Of a DNA stretch of 64,000 bases, positions 1 through 8,795 are shown one piece after another. Every line of letters begins with the position of its first letter. The stretch's first letter is position 1. Position numbers and translations under genes: made by a program. The stretch is from contig NC_007912.1 in NCBI RefSeq assembly GCF_000013665.1, forward strand, positions 3,086,501-3,150,500, read 5' to 3'. Under the pieces are notes generated by a model, which was given only the letters and a program-made list of their open reading frames with translations, had not been told where the DNA came from and did not search any database. Origin of the DNA: Saccharophagus degradans 2-40. Its GTDB lineage: Bacteria > Pseudomonadota > Gammaproteobacteria > Pseudomonadales > Cellvibrionaceae.

Positions 1-521
1 ACCACCCCTGCCAATTGCTAGCCGACATTCAAACGTTTGTTGAACACAGAGGCAGCCCCAAGGGTAAAACAGTAGCTTGGGTTGGTGATGGTAACAACAT
101 GTGCCATTCATACATTAACGCCGCAAAGCTTTGCGACTTTAAACTACAAATTGCCTGCCCCGAAGGCTTCGATCCAGCCCCTCAGCTTATTGCAGAAAAC
201 AGTGACCGCGTAACCGTTACCCGCATTCCTGAAGAAGCTGTAAAAAATGCCGATTGGGTAGCCACAGATGTGTGGGCAAGCATGGGCCAAGAAGACGAGA
301 AAAAGAAACGCTTAGCCGCTTTTGCTGGCTACGAAGTGAATCATAAGCTTATGAGTCACGCCAAAAAAGACGCAATATTCATGCACTGCTTACCTGCCCA
401 CAGAGGCGAGGAAGTTAGCGCAGAATTATTAGAAGACGAAAACATATCGGTAGTATGGGATGAAGCCGAAAATAGACTACACGCACAAAAAGCCCTTATG
501 CTATTTTTAATGGGTAAATAA
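1..521 (+). CDS. argF: Ornithine carbamoyltransferase, 3' part (partial at window edge)
   Basis: This enzyme transfers the carbamoyl group of carbamoyl phosphate to ornithine, giving citrulline, a cytoplasmic step of arginine synthesis. The frame is open from the first base. The visible product starts in the family motif HPCQ-LAD (bases 3-26), the ornithine-domain region GDGNNMCHS follows near base 82, and the C-terminal catalytic motif [10 protein letters not shown] lies near base 382. About the first half, with the carbamoyl-phosphate site, is outside the window. The TTG at base 15 lies inside the HPCQLLAD motif and is not a start. A MITE-like repeat begins 5-7 bases after the stop and separates the gene from a strong terminator at 802-829. 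Confidence 0.95.
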   Translation, partial: HPCQLLADIQTFVEHRGSPKGKTVAWVGDGNNMCHSYINAAKLCDFKLQIACPEGFDPAPQLIAENSDRVTVTRIPEEAVKNADWVATDVWASMGQEDEKKKRLAAFAGYEVNHKLMSHAKKDAIFMHCLPAHRGEEVSAELLEDENISVVWDEAENRLHAQKALMLFLMGK

Positions 522-525
522 ATTA

Positions 526-785
526 CAGGAAACTCTGATTAATCCCAAGTGCTTTTTGCGAGAGCCAAAACGTTCAGCTGCTAGGCGTTCTTCGCAGCTA
601 ATGGCCTTAGTCCTTAGCAAGAAGAACAACGAAGTAGATGGACGTTTTGGCCACGCCCTACGGGGCTTTCAGGCATTCTCGTCCTCGTCGTTATTTTATT
701 TCAACAGACAACCAATATGCCTCAATAAAATGCCTAGAGGACAAAAATGCCTGAAAGCCAAAAAGCGTTTAATCAGAGGTTCCTA
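526..785. mobile_element. MITE-like palindromic repeat element
   Basis: A non-coding element of about 260 bp bounded by imperfect inverted termini. The left end reads GGAAACTCTGATTAA (528-542) and the right end, reverse-complemented, reads GGAACCTCTGATTAA (769-783). Each is followed inward by a further CTTTTT match. Inside is a second inverted pair, 664-686 against 737-759 (GGCTTTCAGGCATT...TCCTC, about 19 of 23 positions complementary), and a third pair GCCAAAACG / CGTTTTGGC. The whole can fold into a branched hairpin. A 109-codon open frame crosses it but follows the repeat sequence and looks incidental. It sits between argF and the terminator that probably belongs to argF. Confidence 0.7.
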
Positions 786-801
786 TAAATGGTCAAAAAG
801 A

Positions 802-829
802 AGCCCGCTATTAACGCGGGCTTTTTTTA
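802..829 (+). terminator. Intrinsic terminator
   Basis: Stem AGCCCGC / GCGGGCT with a 7-base loop followed by an uninterrupted T run. It is the first good terminator after argF, on the far side of the inserted repeat. Confidence 0.85.
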
Positions 830-877
830 TGCCCACACTAAAACCTCACCTAAGAAATATTTGGAGTACTTACAGCC

Positions 878-1573
878 ATGGCTAAACACATGATGATAAC
901 CGGCGCCACCTCGGGCATAGGGCGAGAAATTGCCATAATGGCGGCAGACCAAGGCTATAACCTTAGCCTTTGCGGACGCGATAAAGTACGCCTAGAACAA
1001 ACTTGGGAACTGTTGCCAGAAAAAACCAAAACGCACAATCACATCTTTTGCGCCAGCGAAACCGCAGCCATTCAACTGTTTGCCAAAGAAGCGCAAGAAG
1101 AATTAGGCGCGGTGGACGTACTGGTAAACTGCGCAGGCCTAAACAATGTACGCGCGCTAGGCCATGAAGTATCAATAGATGACTTACATTGGTTAATGAA
1201 AATTAACTGCTACGCCCCTATTGCTTTTATGCAAGCGGTCATCCCAAATATGAAGGCGAATAAAAACGGCGCTATCGTAAATATACTTTCTACCGTCTGT
1301 CAGTTCTCCAATCCTGGTATCGCAGCCTATACTGCATCCAAAGCGGCATTAGACAGCTACACGAAAGTGATGAGAAAAGAGTTACGCGAAGACAAAATTA
1401 AGATGCTATCACTTTACCCTGGTGGCGTAGACACAGCTTTTCGCGCAACCGACCGACCAGAATACCTAACGCCGCAAAGCGTCGCCAAAGCTGCAATGCA
1501 AATGCTAGATTACGACGAAGACACTCACATTCACGACTTAATTATTCGCCCTACTAGCGAACAGAACTTCTAA
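878..1573 (+). CDS. SDR-family oxidoreductase
   Basis: Short-chain dehydrogenase/reductase of 231 aa, a typical length. The nucleotide-binding glycine motif TGATSGIG is near residue 8, NCAG near residue 84, the catalytic serine is in NILSTV, and the YxxxK pair is in YTASK. The sequence after the catalytic helix (YPGGVDTAF) is also usual for the family. NAD(P)-dependent oxidation or reduction of a carbonyl or alcohol is therefore expected, but the substrate cannot be inferred. A GGAG Shine-Dalgarno precedes the ATG. The gene stands alone, after the argF terminator and before a hairpin at 1580-1602. Confidence 0.85.
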   Translation: MAKHMMITGATSGIGREIAIMAADQGYNLSLCGRDKVRLEQTWELLPEKTKTHNHIFCASETAAIQLFAKEAQEELGAVDVLVNCAGLNNVRALGHEVSIDDLHWLMKINCYAPIAFMQAVIPNMKANKNGAIVNILSTVCQFSNPGIAAYTASKAALDSYTKVMRKELREDKIKMLSLYPGGVDTAFRATDRPEYLTPQSVAKAAMQMLDYDEDTHIHDLIIRPTSEQNF

Positions 1574-1579
1574 AAAAAT

Positions 1580-1602
1580 ACCGAGTTAAACTTTAACTCG
1601 GT
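1580..1602. terminator. Hairpin between convergent genes
   Basis: ACCGAGTTAAA / TTTAACTCGGT, an 11-base perfect inverted repeat with almost no loop. The flanking A run at 1572-1578 gives a U tract only for minus-strand transcripts. It may thus terminate the minus-strand PepSY gene as well as the SDR gene. Confidence 0.6.
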
Positions 1603-1616
1603 ATTCAATAAAAAAC

Positions 1617-1745
1617 GGCGATAAATTCGGGGGGCAAGAGGTAACCTACGAGCATTAAATACTTGCACTTAGCTGCAATAAAACCTCTATTACCAACTTG
1701 ACGTAGGCGCGCCCGCAAGTATTGTGTTAACTCTTATTTATCGCC
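1617..1745. repeat. Structured intergenic block with nested inverted repeats
   Basis: GGCGATAAA (1617-1625) pairs with TTTATCGCC (1737-1745). Inside, AATACTTGC (1658-1666) pairs with GCAAGTATT (1715-1723). CCTACG (1645-1650) pairs with CGTAGG (1702-1707), which crosses the previous stem, so the pairings are alternatives or a pseudoknot. No open frame is evident. Confidence 0.4.
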
Positions 1746-1826
1746 CTTACAGCCTAAAATTCACTTCCATATGACTAGTGGAGCAAATATTAATATGTGT
1801 CCCCATGCTATTGGGATTATTTATTA

Positions 1827-2078
1827 CTAATCTAATTCTTTACGTAAAACTTCGCCAGCTTCGGTTAGCACCAATTCGTAGGCTTCGCCTTCAAACTCCA
1901 ATTCGTACTCCCATACCCACTGCCCGTCTTCCTTTTCACGCTCTATTTCTAGAATTTTTGCGCCAGGAAACTCTTCTAGCAAAACCTTTTTGTGCTGCTC
2001 CAACATATCGGTTTCACCTGCTACAACCGCAACAGATACCAACCCTAGTGCCAATATAAGCAAAGGAAAAATACGCAT
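1827..2078 (-). CDS. Small secreted PepSY-like protein
   Basis: A product of about 83 aa with an N-terminal signal peptide (MRIFPLLILALGLVSVAVVA, cleavage probably after AGE). The rest fits one PepSY-type domain: a helix with PGAKILEIE, then strands around WVWEYELEFEGEAYELVLTE. PepSY domains are small extracytoplasmic modules that often accompany two-component systems or membrane reductases. The start at 2078 is preferred over two upstream in-frame ATGs because a GGAG lies 6 bases before it. It lies just beyond the 3' end of the histidine kinase gene on the same strand. Specific role unknown. Confidence 0.7.
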   Translation of the reverse strand: MRIFPLLILALGLVSVAVVAGETDMLEQHKKVLLEEFPGAKILEIEREKEDGQWVWEYELEFEGEAYELVLTEAGEVLRKELD

Positions 2079-2183
2079 ACCCATCTCCATATAAGAAAAA
2101 CTGAGTCATTACTATACGGCTAAAGGAGTGAATTTTTTGCAAAATAGGCGTAAACAACCATTCAATAAAGTACGTTATTTTAA

Positions 2184-3551
2184 TCAACTTGCTTTCATTT
2201 TTGCATCGAACACTACTGTCACTACCGTTCCCTTCGATTGGTCGCTAGATATAGTAAATTCCCAATCCAGTTTTTCTACAATACGCTGCACAATACTCAA
2301 GCCCAGACCAATACCTTCAGGTTGCAATTTATTATAGGGCTGACTAATTCGATCTAATTGATCAAATGGAATACCGCAGCCAGTATCAACAATTTTTATA
2401 CATGAACTATCGGCCTGAATAAGCACGCTGCCAGTTTGAGTGTATTGAAATGCGTTGCGAATTAAGTTTGATACAACTGTTTCAAAAAGGTAATCGCAAA
2501 TAGTAATAGTAAGTGATGGATCGACCTGAATATCTACATTCACGGACTTACCTTGTAATACATGCCTATGCTTTTCTACTAATGCATCGCAAAAAGTATA
2601 CAAAGTAATAGATCTTACATCGTCGTAATCCAATGTATCTCGCCCCAATAAAAGAAAGGTTTGAATAAGATGCGACATTTCATTGTTGGCCCGCTCTATT
2701 CTATCTACCAAACGCCTCTGCTGGGGTGAAAGAGACATGGATTCCAACAATTCGAGCGATACATGAATACTGGTTACCGGCGTTCTTAATTCGTGGCTAA
2801 CCTCCCTAGAGAAGCGGCGCTCATGCTCTACGTATGTTTCGATGCGTACCATTAGCGATTCGATTGTGCGAGCAACCGTGCCAACTTCATCTGGGAAGAA
2901 CTGAGCAGAAAGCTCTTTCGGTATGTGCTCTGGGTCGGTATCGCCAACGGTTTTTGCCAATCGAATAAGTGGCTTCATCACCCGATGCGACATAATGGCG
3001 CCTATAAGCAACCCCATAGCGGTAATAAAAATAGTAAGCGGTAATATCAACCATTTAGTATTTTTATCACTTATAAAGCTATCTTCGCTAAGTACGTTGG
3101 TAAAATCAGATATATCGTAGATAACATACTGGAATTTATCGTCTCGAGGCACCTTAACAACCTGAAGCCCCTTATTCAGAAAGGTAAACTCGTAAAGTCT
3201 TTCGCCGTTACCCAAATTATCAGTATTGGCTAAGGCTTCCATCCCCTTAAAGCCCTCACCAGTAAAAGGTTCATTCATCCCAAATTTTTCAGATATCAAG
3301 TTATAGGCGTCTATATCGTTACCTTCAACAAAGTATCTAAGTCGATCACTCTCTGGCCGCAGGTCTTGCTCCACAATTTCGCGCGCATTCTCTAACGCAT
3401 ACCAATTAAACAATTGGTCGTTAACAACTTTAGATATGAAATCTGAAGCAACCCCATACGCAATGGCGCAAATGAATGAAAGCAATGTAAAAGCGACTAA
3501 AATACGTAAACGAAGGCTATTCCAAACACGTATGGCTGGTTTACGATCCAT
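2184..3551 (-). CDS. Sensor histidine kinase
   Basis: A 455-aa inner-membrane sensor kinase. From the chosen start (MDRKPAIRV) it has a membrane helix near residues 16-38, a periplasmic region of about 130 residues, a second helix near 167-189, a HAMP linker, the phospho-acceptor box SHELRTPV with His near residue 253, and an ATPase domain with N box (NLIRNAFQYT), G1 (VDTGCGIP) and G2 (GIGLGLS). The frame runs 11 codons upstream, but the internal ATG at 3551 gives a more usual N terminus. The cognate regulator is probably the OmpR-type protein at 4829-5503, on the other side of a MaoC-type gene. The pair could control the adjacent efflux and biosynthetic genes. Confidence 0.88.
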   Translation of the reverse strand: MDRKPAIRVWNSLRLRILVAFTLLSFICAIAYGVASDFISKVVNDQLFNWYALENAREIVEQDLRPESDRLRYFVEGNDIDAYNLISEKFGMNEPFTGEGFKGMEALANTDNLGNGERLYEFTFLNKGLQVVKVPRDDKFQYVIYDISDFTNVLSEDSFISDKNTKWLILPLTIFITAMGLLIGAIMSHRVMKPLIRLAKTVGDTDPEHIPKELSAQFFPDEVGTVARTIESLMVRIETYVEHERRFSREVSHELRTPVTSIHVSLELLESMSLSPQQRRLVDRIERANNEMSHLIQTFLLLGRDTLDYDDVRSITLYTFCDALVEKHRHVLQGKSVNVDIQVDPSLTITICDYLFETVVSNLIRNAFQYTQTGSVLIQADSSCIKIVDTGCGIPFDQLDRISQPYNKLQPEGIGLGLSIVQRIVEKLDWEFTISSDQSKGTVVTVVFDAKMKAS

Positions 3552-3640
3552 GTTATTCCTTAATTTAAGTGACAAGCAAACCACTACAGAAGGTTTCTTC
3601 CGTTTTCTATAGTGGCTTAGTAAAAACTACCGGAGGGTAA

Positions 3641-4339
3641 CTAGAATACAAATCGATATATGGGGTTAGCCACACAGGCGGGCCTAGCTGAATGCTCTAC
3701 CTCAACAATAACTTCCTCTTCAACCATTAAACCGCGCTTAACCACATCTACGCTTACGACTTTTTTTATAGCTCGCACGCGGTTACCACTTTTAAGCGGT
3801 GCAGGAAAACGCACCTTGTTCAACCCTAAATTGATAACCATGCGACAATCAGGGTACGGGGAAGCATCGCTATCAACCACGCCAGTAAGCTTAGGAAGCA
3901 GTGATAGCGTTAACAAACCATGAGCAATCGTCGACTTAAATGTTGATTCAGCCTGCGCTCGCTCTACATCTGTATGTATCCACTGATTATCTTCCGTAAC
4001 TGCTGCAAAACCATCGATTTTGCTTTGGTCTACAACCAGCCATTCGCCAACGTATGAAACCTCGCCAATTTTTGCAACTAAACTTTGGCGCAAGGCCTCG
4101 GCGCTTGGGTTATCACACACATTAGCGATTACATCTTCGGGGTCTAGCTCTGTATCGTTAGCCGGCTGATTAACTACCGACTCCATCCCCCATTTAAGCC
4201 AATGGTTATTTTTAGCGTTTAACCAAAACTCATTCCAATAATCTCGCAATTGCGGAAATACGAGATCGTTAAGCTCTACTTTCCGCTCAACTATTTTTTC
4301 TTTCTTTTCCTTAATTATTTCTAATACGTTCATATCCAC
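3641..4339 (-). CDS. MaoC-like (R)-specific enoyl hydratase
   Basis: A 232-aa protein. The C-terminal two thirds form a MaoC-type hotdog domain with the hydratase signature: FAAVTEDNQWIHTD around residues 114-127, then AHGLLTLSLLPKL. The Asp/His dyad of this motif hydrates or dehydrates 2-enoyl/3-hydroxyacyl thioesters in this family. An N-terminal charged helical stretch (IIKEKKEKIVERKVEL) and a region of about 80 residues with no evident domain precede it. It sits between the sensor kinase and the response regulator, near a ketosynthase/ACP cluster, so a role on ACP-bound acyl chains is possible but inferred. Confidence 0.8.
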   Translation of the reverse strand: MDMNVLEIIKEKKEKIVERKVELNDLVFPQLRDYWNEFWLNAKNNHWLKWGMESVVNQPANDTELDPEDVIANVCDNPSAEALRQSLVAKIGEVSYVGEWLVVDQSKIDGFAAVTEDNQWIHTDVERAQAESTFKSTIAHGLLTLSLLPKLTGVVDSDASPYPDCRMVINLGLNKVRFPAPLKSGNRVRAIKKVVSVDVVKRGLMVEEEVIVEVEHSARPACVANPIYRFVF

Positions 4340-4828
4340 ACCCCTGCGTGTAATAACGATTAGCGGCTTCCTTGGCTATAGTAAAACACCCTGCTTTTTA
4401 GCTTACTATTCTAGCAGGGTATTTCCCTAAAAATGCAAAACCACCTATATATTGGTAGAGTGCAATTTTGAGCTAGCGGCAACCAAACATCAATCGCCAG
4501 CACCTTAAAAACCAATAAAAACACATAATATTGGCGCCATAATAATTCATTTAACGGGCGACACACAACTACTATGCCAATCAGTACTCCCACGCAATTA
4601 GAACTATCATCTAGCCAATAATAGTTGTAATAAATATGAAACTGATATTTCTGTTTTTAATCAAATCACAAACCACAAAAAACCACTTAAACAACCTTGT
4701 CCAATCAACATTTTTATTAGAAATAGCCAGTAAATTAAAATAGAATCCCTATTAGGCAGTTTATCTGTGACAATGAACTAAATTGATATTACTCATTACA
4801 GTTAAAATTAACCGAACGGATTATTCTC
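4340..4828. promoter_or_regulatory. Divergent intergenic region (MaoC gene / response regulator)
   Basis: A gene-free, AT-rich stretch of 489 bases between divergent genes, so it should contain both promoters. The one clear element is an inverted repeat ACCCTGCT (4388-4395) / AGCAGGGT (4413-4420) close to the MaoC gene, a candidate operator or weak hairpin. A 60-codon minus-strand frame at 4411-4593 has no coding character. Confidence 0.4.
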
Positions 4829-5503
4829 ATGCGCATTCTTATACTGGAAGACAACAGAGACATTGCAGAGAGCGTAGGCGAGTTTTTTGAGCTTAACGGC
4901 CATCATATCGACTATGCTATGGATGGCCTAACCGCCATGCACTTGGCGGTTACTAATGAATACGACATTTACCTATTCGACATAGGGGTACCAGGCACTG
5001 ATGGCATAAGCCTAACCAAGCGCCTAAGAATTGACGGCAACGACCAAACACCCATTATTTTTCTAACTGCGAGAGAAACATTAGAAGATAAAATAAAGGG
5101 CTTCGAGAGCGGCTGTGACGACTACGTAGTTAAACCTTTTCAACTAAAAGAACTGTTAGTTAGGGTAAACGCCATTTACAAACGTTCTCAACCACAGATC
5201 TCTAACGTAATAGATATAGCTGGTTTGAGAATCGATAAAAACAAGCATGAAGTAACACGAGACAATGTAAACATTACCATCACTCCCGTTTGCTATAAAA
5301 TACTTCTCACCTTAGCAGAGTCTTCACCAAACGTGGTTAGCCGCGAAAAAATAGAAAGTATTATTTGGAAAGATATCGCCCCATCTAGCGATTCACTTAA
5401 AAGCCACCTTTACAGCCTGCGCCAAAAAGTAGACAAGCCCTTCGATTTCCCTTTAATACACACCGTATCGAAACAAGGCTTTAGGCTGTATAAAGCGTCC
5501 TAA
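4829..5503 (+). CDS. OmpR/PhoB-family response regulator
   Basis: A 224-aa two-domain regulator. The receiver has acidic residues at 7-8 (LEDN), the phospho-acceptor Asp at 51 (LFDIGVPG), Thr80 and Lys102 (VKPF). The C-terminal winged helix (about 125-224) contains the trans-regulatory motif ending HTVSKQGFRLY. It probably receives phosphate from the histidine kinase at 2184-3551 and binds DNA as a dimer. It ends 68 bases from the convergent RND pump gene with a shared terminator between. Regulation of the efflux operon would be typical of such an arrangement, but no binding site was identified. Confidence 0.9.
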   Translation: MRILILEDNRDIAESVGEFFELNGHHIDYAMDGLTAMHLAVTNEYDIYLFDIGVPGTDGISLTKRLRIDGNDQTPIIFLTARETLEDKIKGFESGCDDYVVKPFQLKELLVRVNAIYKRSQPQISNVIDIAGLRIDKNKHEVTRDNVNITITPVCYKILLTLAESSPNVVSREKIESIIWKDIAPSSDSLKSHLYSLRQKVDKPFDFPLIHTVSKQGFRLYKAS

Positions 5504-5532
5504 AACAAAACTAAGCCAACCCATCACAACGT

Positions 5533-5558
5533 AAAAAAGCCCGCAAGCGGGCTTTTTA
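5533..5558. terminator. Bidirectional intrinsic terminator
   Basis: AAAAAGCCCGC-AA-GCGGGCTTTTT, a symmetric GC stem flanked by A and T runs. It lies between the convergent response regulator and RND pump genes and can serve both. Confidence 0.9.
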
Positions 5559-5570
5559 ATTATTTATCAC

Positions 5571-8500
5571 TTATACTTCTTTCGGCTGTATACCACTCGT
5601 AAACTCTTCCTGCTGCTCATGTACTTTATTGCGATCAAGCAACAACAACATGGCAGGAAATATAATTAGTGTTATAGCGGTAGCCACTAGCAAACCGACC
5701 CCCAACGAAATGGCTATTGGGACCAACCACAAGGCTTCTGGGTCGCCTTCCCACATTAAAGGCATAAGCCCTGCAAGCGTGGTAATGGACGTTAATACAA
5801 TTGGGCGGAATCGGCGTACACATGCCTGCTTTATTGCTTCGGTTATATCTTGTCCTAGCCTTATGTTTTCTCGATATTGATCCACCAAGAGTAACCCGTT
5901 ATTAATCAATACCCCTGCCAATGCAATCACACCAAAAATCGACATTAAACTAAAGGTTAGGCCATAGGCAATATGCCCCCACACTGCGCCGATCATACCA
6001 AAAGGTATTAAACATAAAATTAACGCAGGGTAGCGGAATGACCCGAGTGGCAACGCCATAAGCGCGAACAAAATAAAACCGGCTAACCCAGCAGACGATA
6101 AAATACTAGATAAAGATTTATTAGCCTCTTTTGCCTCGCCCTCAATGCTAAACCCCACACCAGGGTAGGCTTTAACCATTTCTGGCAAAACGCTCTCACC
6201 CATCTCTTCTGCTACATCTTCAGGCGACCGTGTATTCATTTTGGTATTGGCATATACCGTTATTGTGCGCTGCTTATTAATACGTCGTATTTCAGAAGGC
6301 ACAACATTTTGTTCTATTTCAACCAATTGCGACAAAGGAATATACTGTTTGCTGCCGTCTGCTGACTGTATAGGTAACAACATGGCATTTAAGCCAGTTA
6401 GCGAATGCCGATATTCGTCTTCTAAGCGCACCATAACTCTTGCTTCGCGCTCACCTACAGTAATACGCTGAGCCTCTTGCCCATAGAAAGCGGCACGAAC
6501 CTGCGTAATAATTTCTGCGTCACTTATATTTAAGCTTTTAGCTAAATCTGTAGGTTTGAATCTGTATTCAATCATATTGGCCAGTTCAGAATCGCGAATA
6601 TCAACCACGTCATCTTGGCTGGCTAAATGCTCACGTAATTCTTTAGATAGCGCTCTTAGCGATTCAATGTTTTCTCCGCTTAGCTCTATAGCAATTTTTT
6701 CACTACTGCCAGACCCTGCATCAATACTTAACGAAGAAATACCCGGCGTATAGGGCAAGCTATCTCGCCACATTTGTTGAATATCATAAGCATCGTAGGG
6801 GGCGTTAAAGGCTTCTTCTAGCTCTACATCCACCACAAGCTCGCTGCCGCTATAATGCTGGCTAATATGCTTTACCGGTTGATAATCAAGATTATATTTC
6901 TGTTTTACTTCTTCGCTTACCGCACGTAACTGCTCGGTTGCTTTATCGCCAATAGTTTCACGTATAGACGGCGCAACAGAAGGATGAAACTGAAAAGATG
7001 CCTGTAATGCGAAATCGGCAATATTGGGAATAATGGCCATTTTTAATAAGCCGAGAGGTATCATCGCCAGCGAAATAACCAACACCCCGACTACAGCAGA
7101 AATGGTGCGAACAGGGCGTACAACAACCCAATCTAAAGCGGGCTTATAATAACGCTCAACAAACCCATCCATTTTTTTAGTGGCGCCGGTCGATAGCGCA
7201 TTCAATTTATTGAACGCAGGTTTTTGCAATATTTTTGAAGGTTTGCGCAAGTGGCTGGGCAATACAAACTTAGACTCCACCAGCGAAACAATTAAGCAGC
7301 AAATCACAACCATTCCAACGCCGCCTAATTTGCTGCCCATATCCCCTTCCGTTAAAGTAAGCGGAAAAAACGCAGCAATTGTTGTAAGCACACCAAACGT
7401 TGCAGGAATAGCAACGCGGTTTACACCGGTCACCACCGAGTGCATAGAATGCCCATTTTGGGCGGTTTCATACTGAATGCTCTCCCCAATTACCAAGGCA
7501 TCATCCACAATCATGCCCAACGCAATAATAAAACCAAGCAATGTAACCGCGTTTAGCGATAAATCTAAGCCTGCAAAATGCATCAACCCCATCGCGCCTA
7601 GAATTGAGATGGGAATACCTATCGCTGTCCAAATGGCTATTTGAGGGTTTACAAAAATACCCATCAACAGGCAAATAATAATAAAGCCGCCCACGCCGTT
7701 TTTAACTAATAACGAAATACGGGTTGTAAACTCTCGCGATTCATCCTGCCAAGCTATCAATTCAATAGCTGGGCTAAGGGCAGCGCGCTTGGCGTCAAGC
7801 AGTGCATTAATCGATTCACTGGCCGTGCTAAACGGCACCTTTGGGTCGCGATACACAGAAAGCATTAAGCTGGGTTTGCCGTTAAATTTTCCGGCTACAT
7901 AATCGTCGTGAGGCGCTAACTGAATTTCTGCAATGTCCCCTAATCTTACAACTACACCACTCGCCGCAGATACAATGGGAATATCGATAAAATCACTCGC
8001 CATATTACCCAGCGTATTCGCGCGTAACTGATAGCGGTTGCCGAGCGTTTGTATGGTACCGCCAGCAACGTTTACCGAGTAGCGCGCAACGGTATCTGCA
8101 ACGTCGGTTAAACTTAATTGATATTGCTGTAGTTTATCGGGGTTAATATCTATATATAACGGGAGCTCTGGTTCGTTTTCAATTACCGCGTACGATATGC
8201 CCTCCAGGCGGGATAGCTCACTTTTAAATTTTACCGCCTGCCCTAGCAATGCAGGTAAAGGTACATCGCCGGTAATATTAATAAACTGTACCGGGCCTAC
8301 AGGCTCGGGCAAGCTAAATACAGGTGGCTCGGAAGAAATAGGTAAACCACTAATACCATCTACCCGCGATTTAATTAAACTAAGCAGGCTTTGCTGGTCT
8401 GCACCGTTAACTAGCTCTACAGAAATACGCGCGCCGTTATCGGTGCTGTTCGCCACTATGCGCTCAATGCCTGCCAAACCTTCTAACGATTCTTCTACCT

Positions 8501-8732
8501 TTTTCACCACAAGCTCTTCTACATCACTTGCGGTACCCCCTCTTACGGGAATATCAATATCGACACGACTAGGCGCAAATGGCGGAAACACTTCTTGCGG
8601 CAAAGAGTTTACGCCCACAAATCCGGCCAGCATAATGACCATAAGTAAAATTTTTGCCGCATTTGGATGCATTACAAACCAGCCGGACAAACCGCCAGAA
8701 GAATCACCCTGTTGATATTGTTTGTTTTCCAT
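5571..8732 (-). CDS. RND-family efflux pump permease
   Basis: A 1053-aa inner-membrane proton-driven transporter of the AcrB/HAE type, full length for the family. It has an N-terminal membrane helix (AAKILLMVIMLAGFVGV), a large porter domain, helices 2-6 with the proton-relay Asp pair in LGMIVDDALVIGE, a second periplasmic domain and the C-terminal helix bundle including IALAGVLINNGLLLVDQY. It is the last gene of a minus-strand run adaptor / outer-membrane factor / MipA, giving a complete tripartite pump. The same strand continues upstream into a biosynthetic cluster, so the substrate may be that product. A drug or solvent substrate cannot be excluded. Confidence 0.93.
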   Translation of the reverse strand: MENKQYQQGDSSGGLSGWFVMHPNAAKILLMVIMLAGFVGVNSLPQEVFPPFAPSRVDIDIPVRGGTASDVEELVVKKVEESLEGLAGIERIVANSTDNGARISVELVNGADQQSLLSLIKSRVDGISGLPISSEPPVFSLPEPVGPVQFINITGDVPLPALLGQAVKFKSELSRLEGISYAVIENEPELPLYIDINPDKLQQYQLSLTDVADTVARYSVNVAGGTIQTLGNRYQLRANTLGNMASDFIDIPIVSAASGVVVRLGDIAEIQLAPHDDYVAGKFNGKPSLMLSVYRDPKVPFSTASESINALLDAKRAALSPAIELIAWQDESREFTTRISLLVKNGVGGFIIICLLMGIFVNPQIAIWTAIGIPISILGAMGLMHFAGLDLSLNAVTLLGFIIALGMIVDDALVIGESIQYETAQNGHSMHSVVTGVNRVAIPATFGVLTTIAAFFPLTLTEGDMGSKLGGVGMVVICCLIVSLVESKFVLPSHLRKPSKILQKPAFNKLNALSTGATKKMDGFVERYYKPALDWVVVRPVRTISAVVGVLVISLAMIPLGLLKMAIIPNIADFALQASFQFHPSVAPSIRETIGDKATEQLRAVSEEVKQKYNLDYQPVKHISQHYSGSELVVDVELEEAFNAPYDAYDIQQMWRDSLPYTPGISSLSIDAGSGSSEKIAIELSGENIESLRALSKELREHLASQDDVVDIRDSELANMIEYRFKPTDLAKSLNISDAEIITQVRAAFYGQEAQRITVGEREARVMVRLEDEYRHSLTGLNAMLLPIQSADGSKQYIPLSQLVEIEQNVVPSEIRRINKQRTITVYANTKMNTRSPEDVAEEMGESVLPEMVKAYPGVGFSIEGEAKEANKSLSSILSSAGLAGFILFALMALPLGSFRYPALILCLIPFGMIGAVWGHIAYGLTFSLMSIFGVIALAGVLINNGLLLVDQYRENIRLGQDITEAIKQACVRRFRPIVLTSITTLAGLMPLMWEGDPEALWLVPIAISLGVGLLVATAITLIIFPAMLLLLDRNKVHEQQEEFTSGIQPKEV

Positions 8733-8795
8733 TATCTAAACCTAAAATATTGAATATTTAAGCTCACTTGTAAGAGAGAGCTTAATAACGGCAAA

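Noticed and set aside
556..885. 109-codon open frame on the plus strand
   Set aside because: It runs through the inverted repeats of the MITE-like element and into the terminator; composition follows the repeats and there is no ribosome site.
1617..1745. Possible integron attC site
   Set aside because: Inverted repeats are present but no convincing pair of core sites, no integrase gene and no cassette array.
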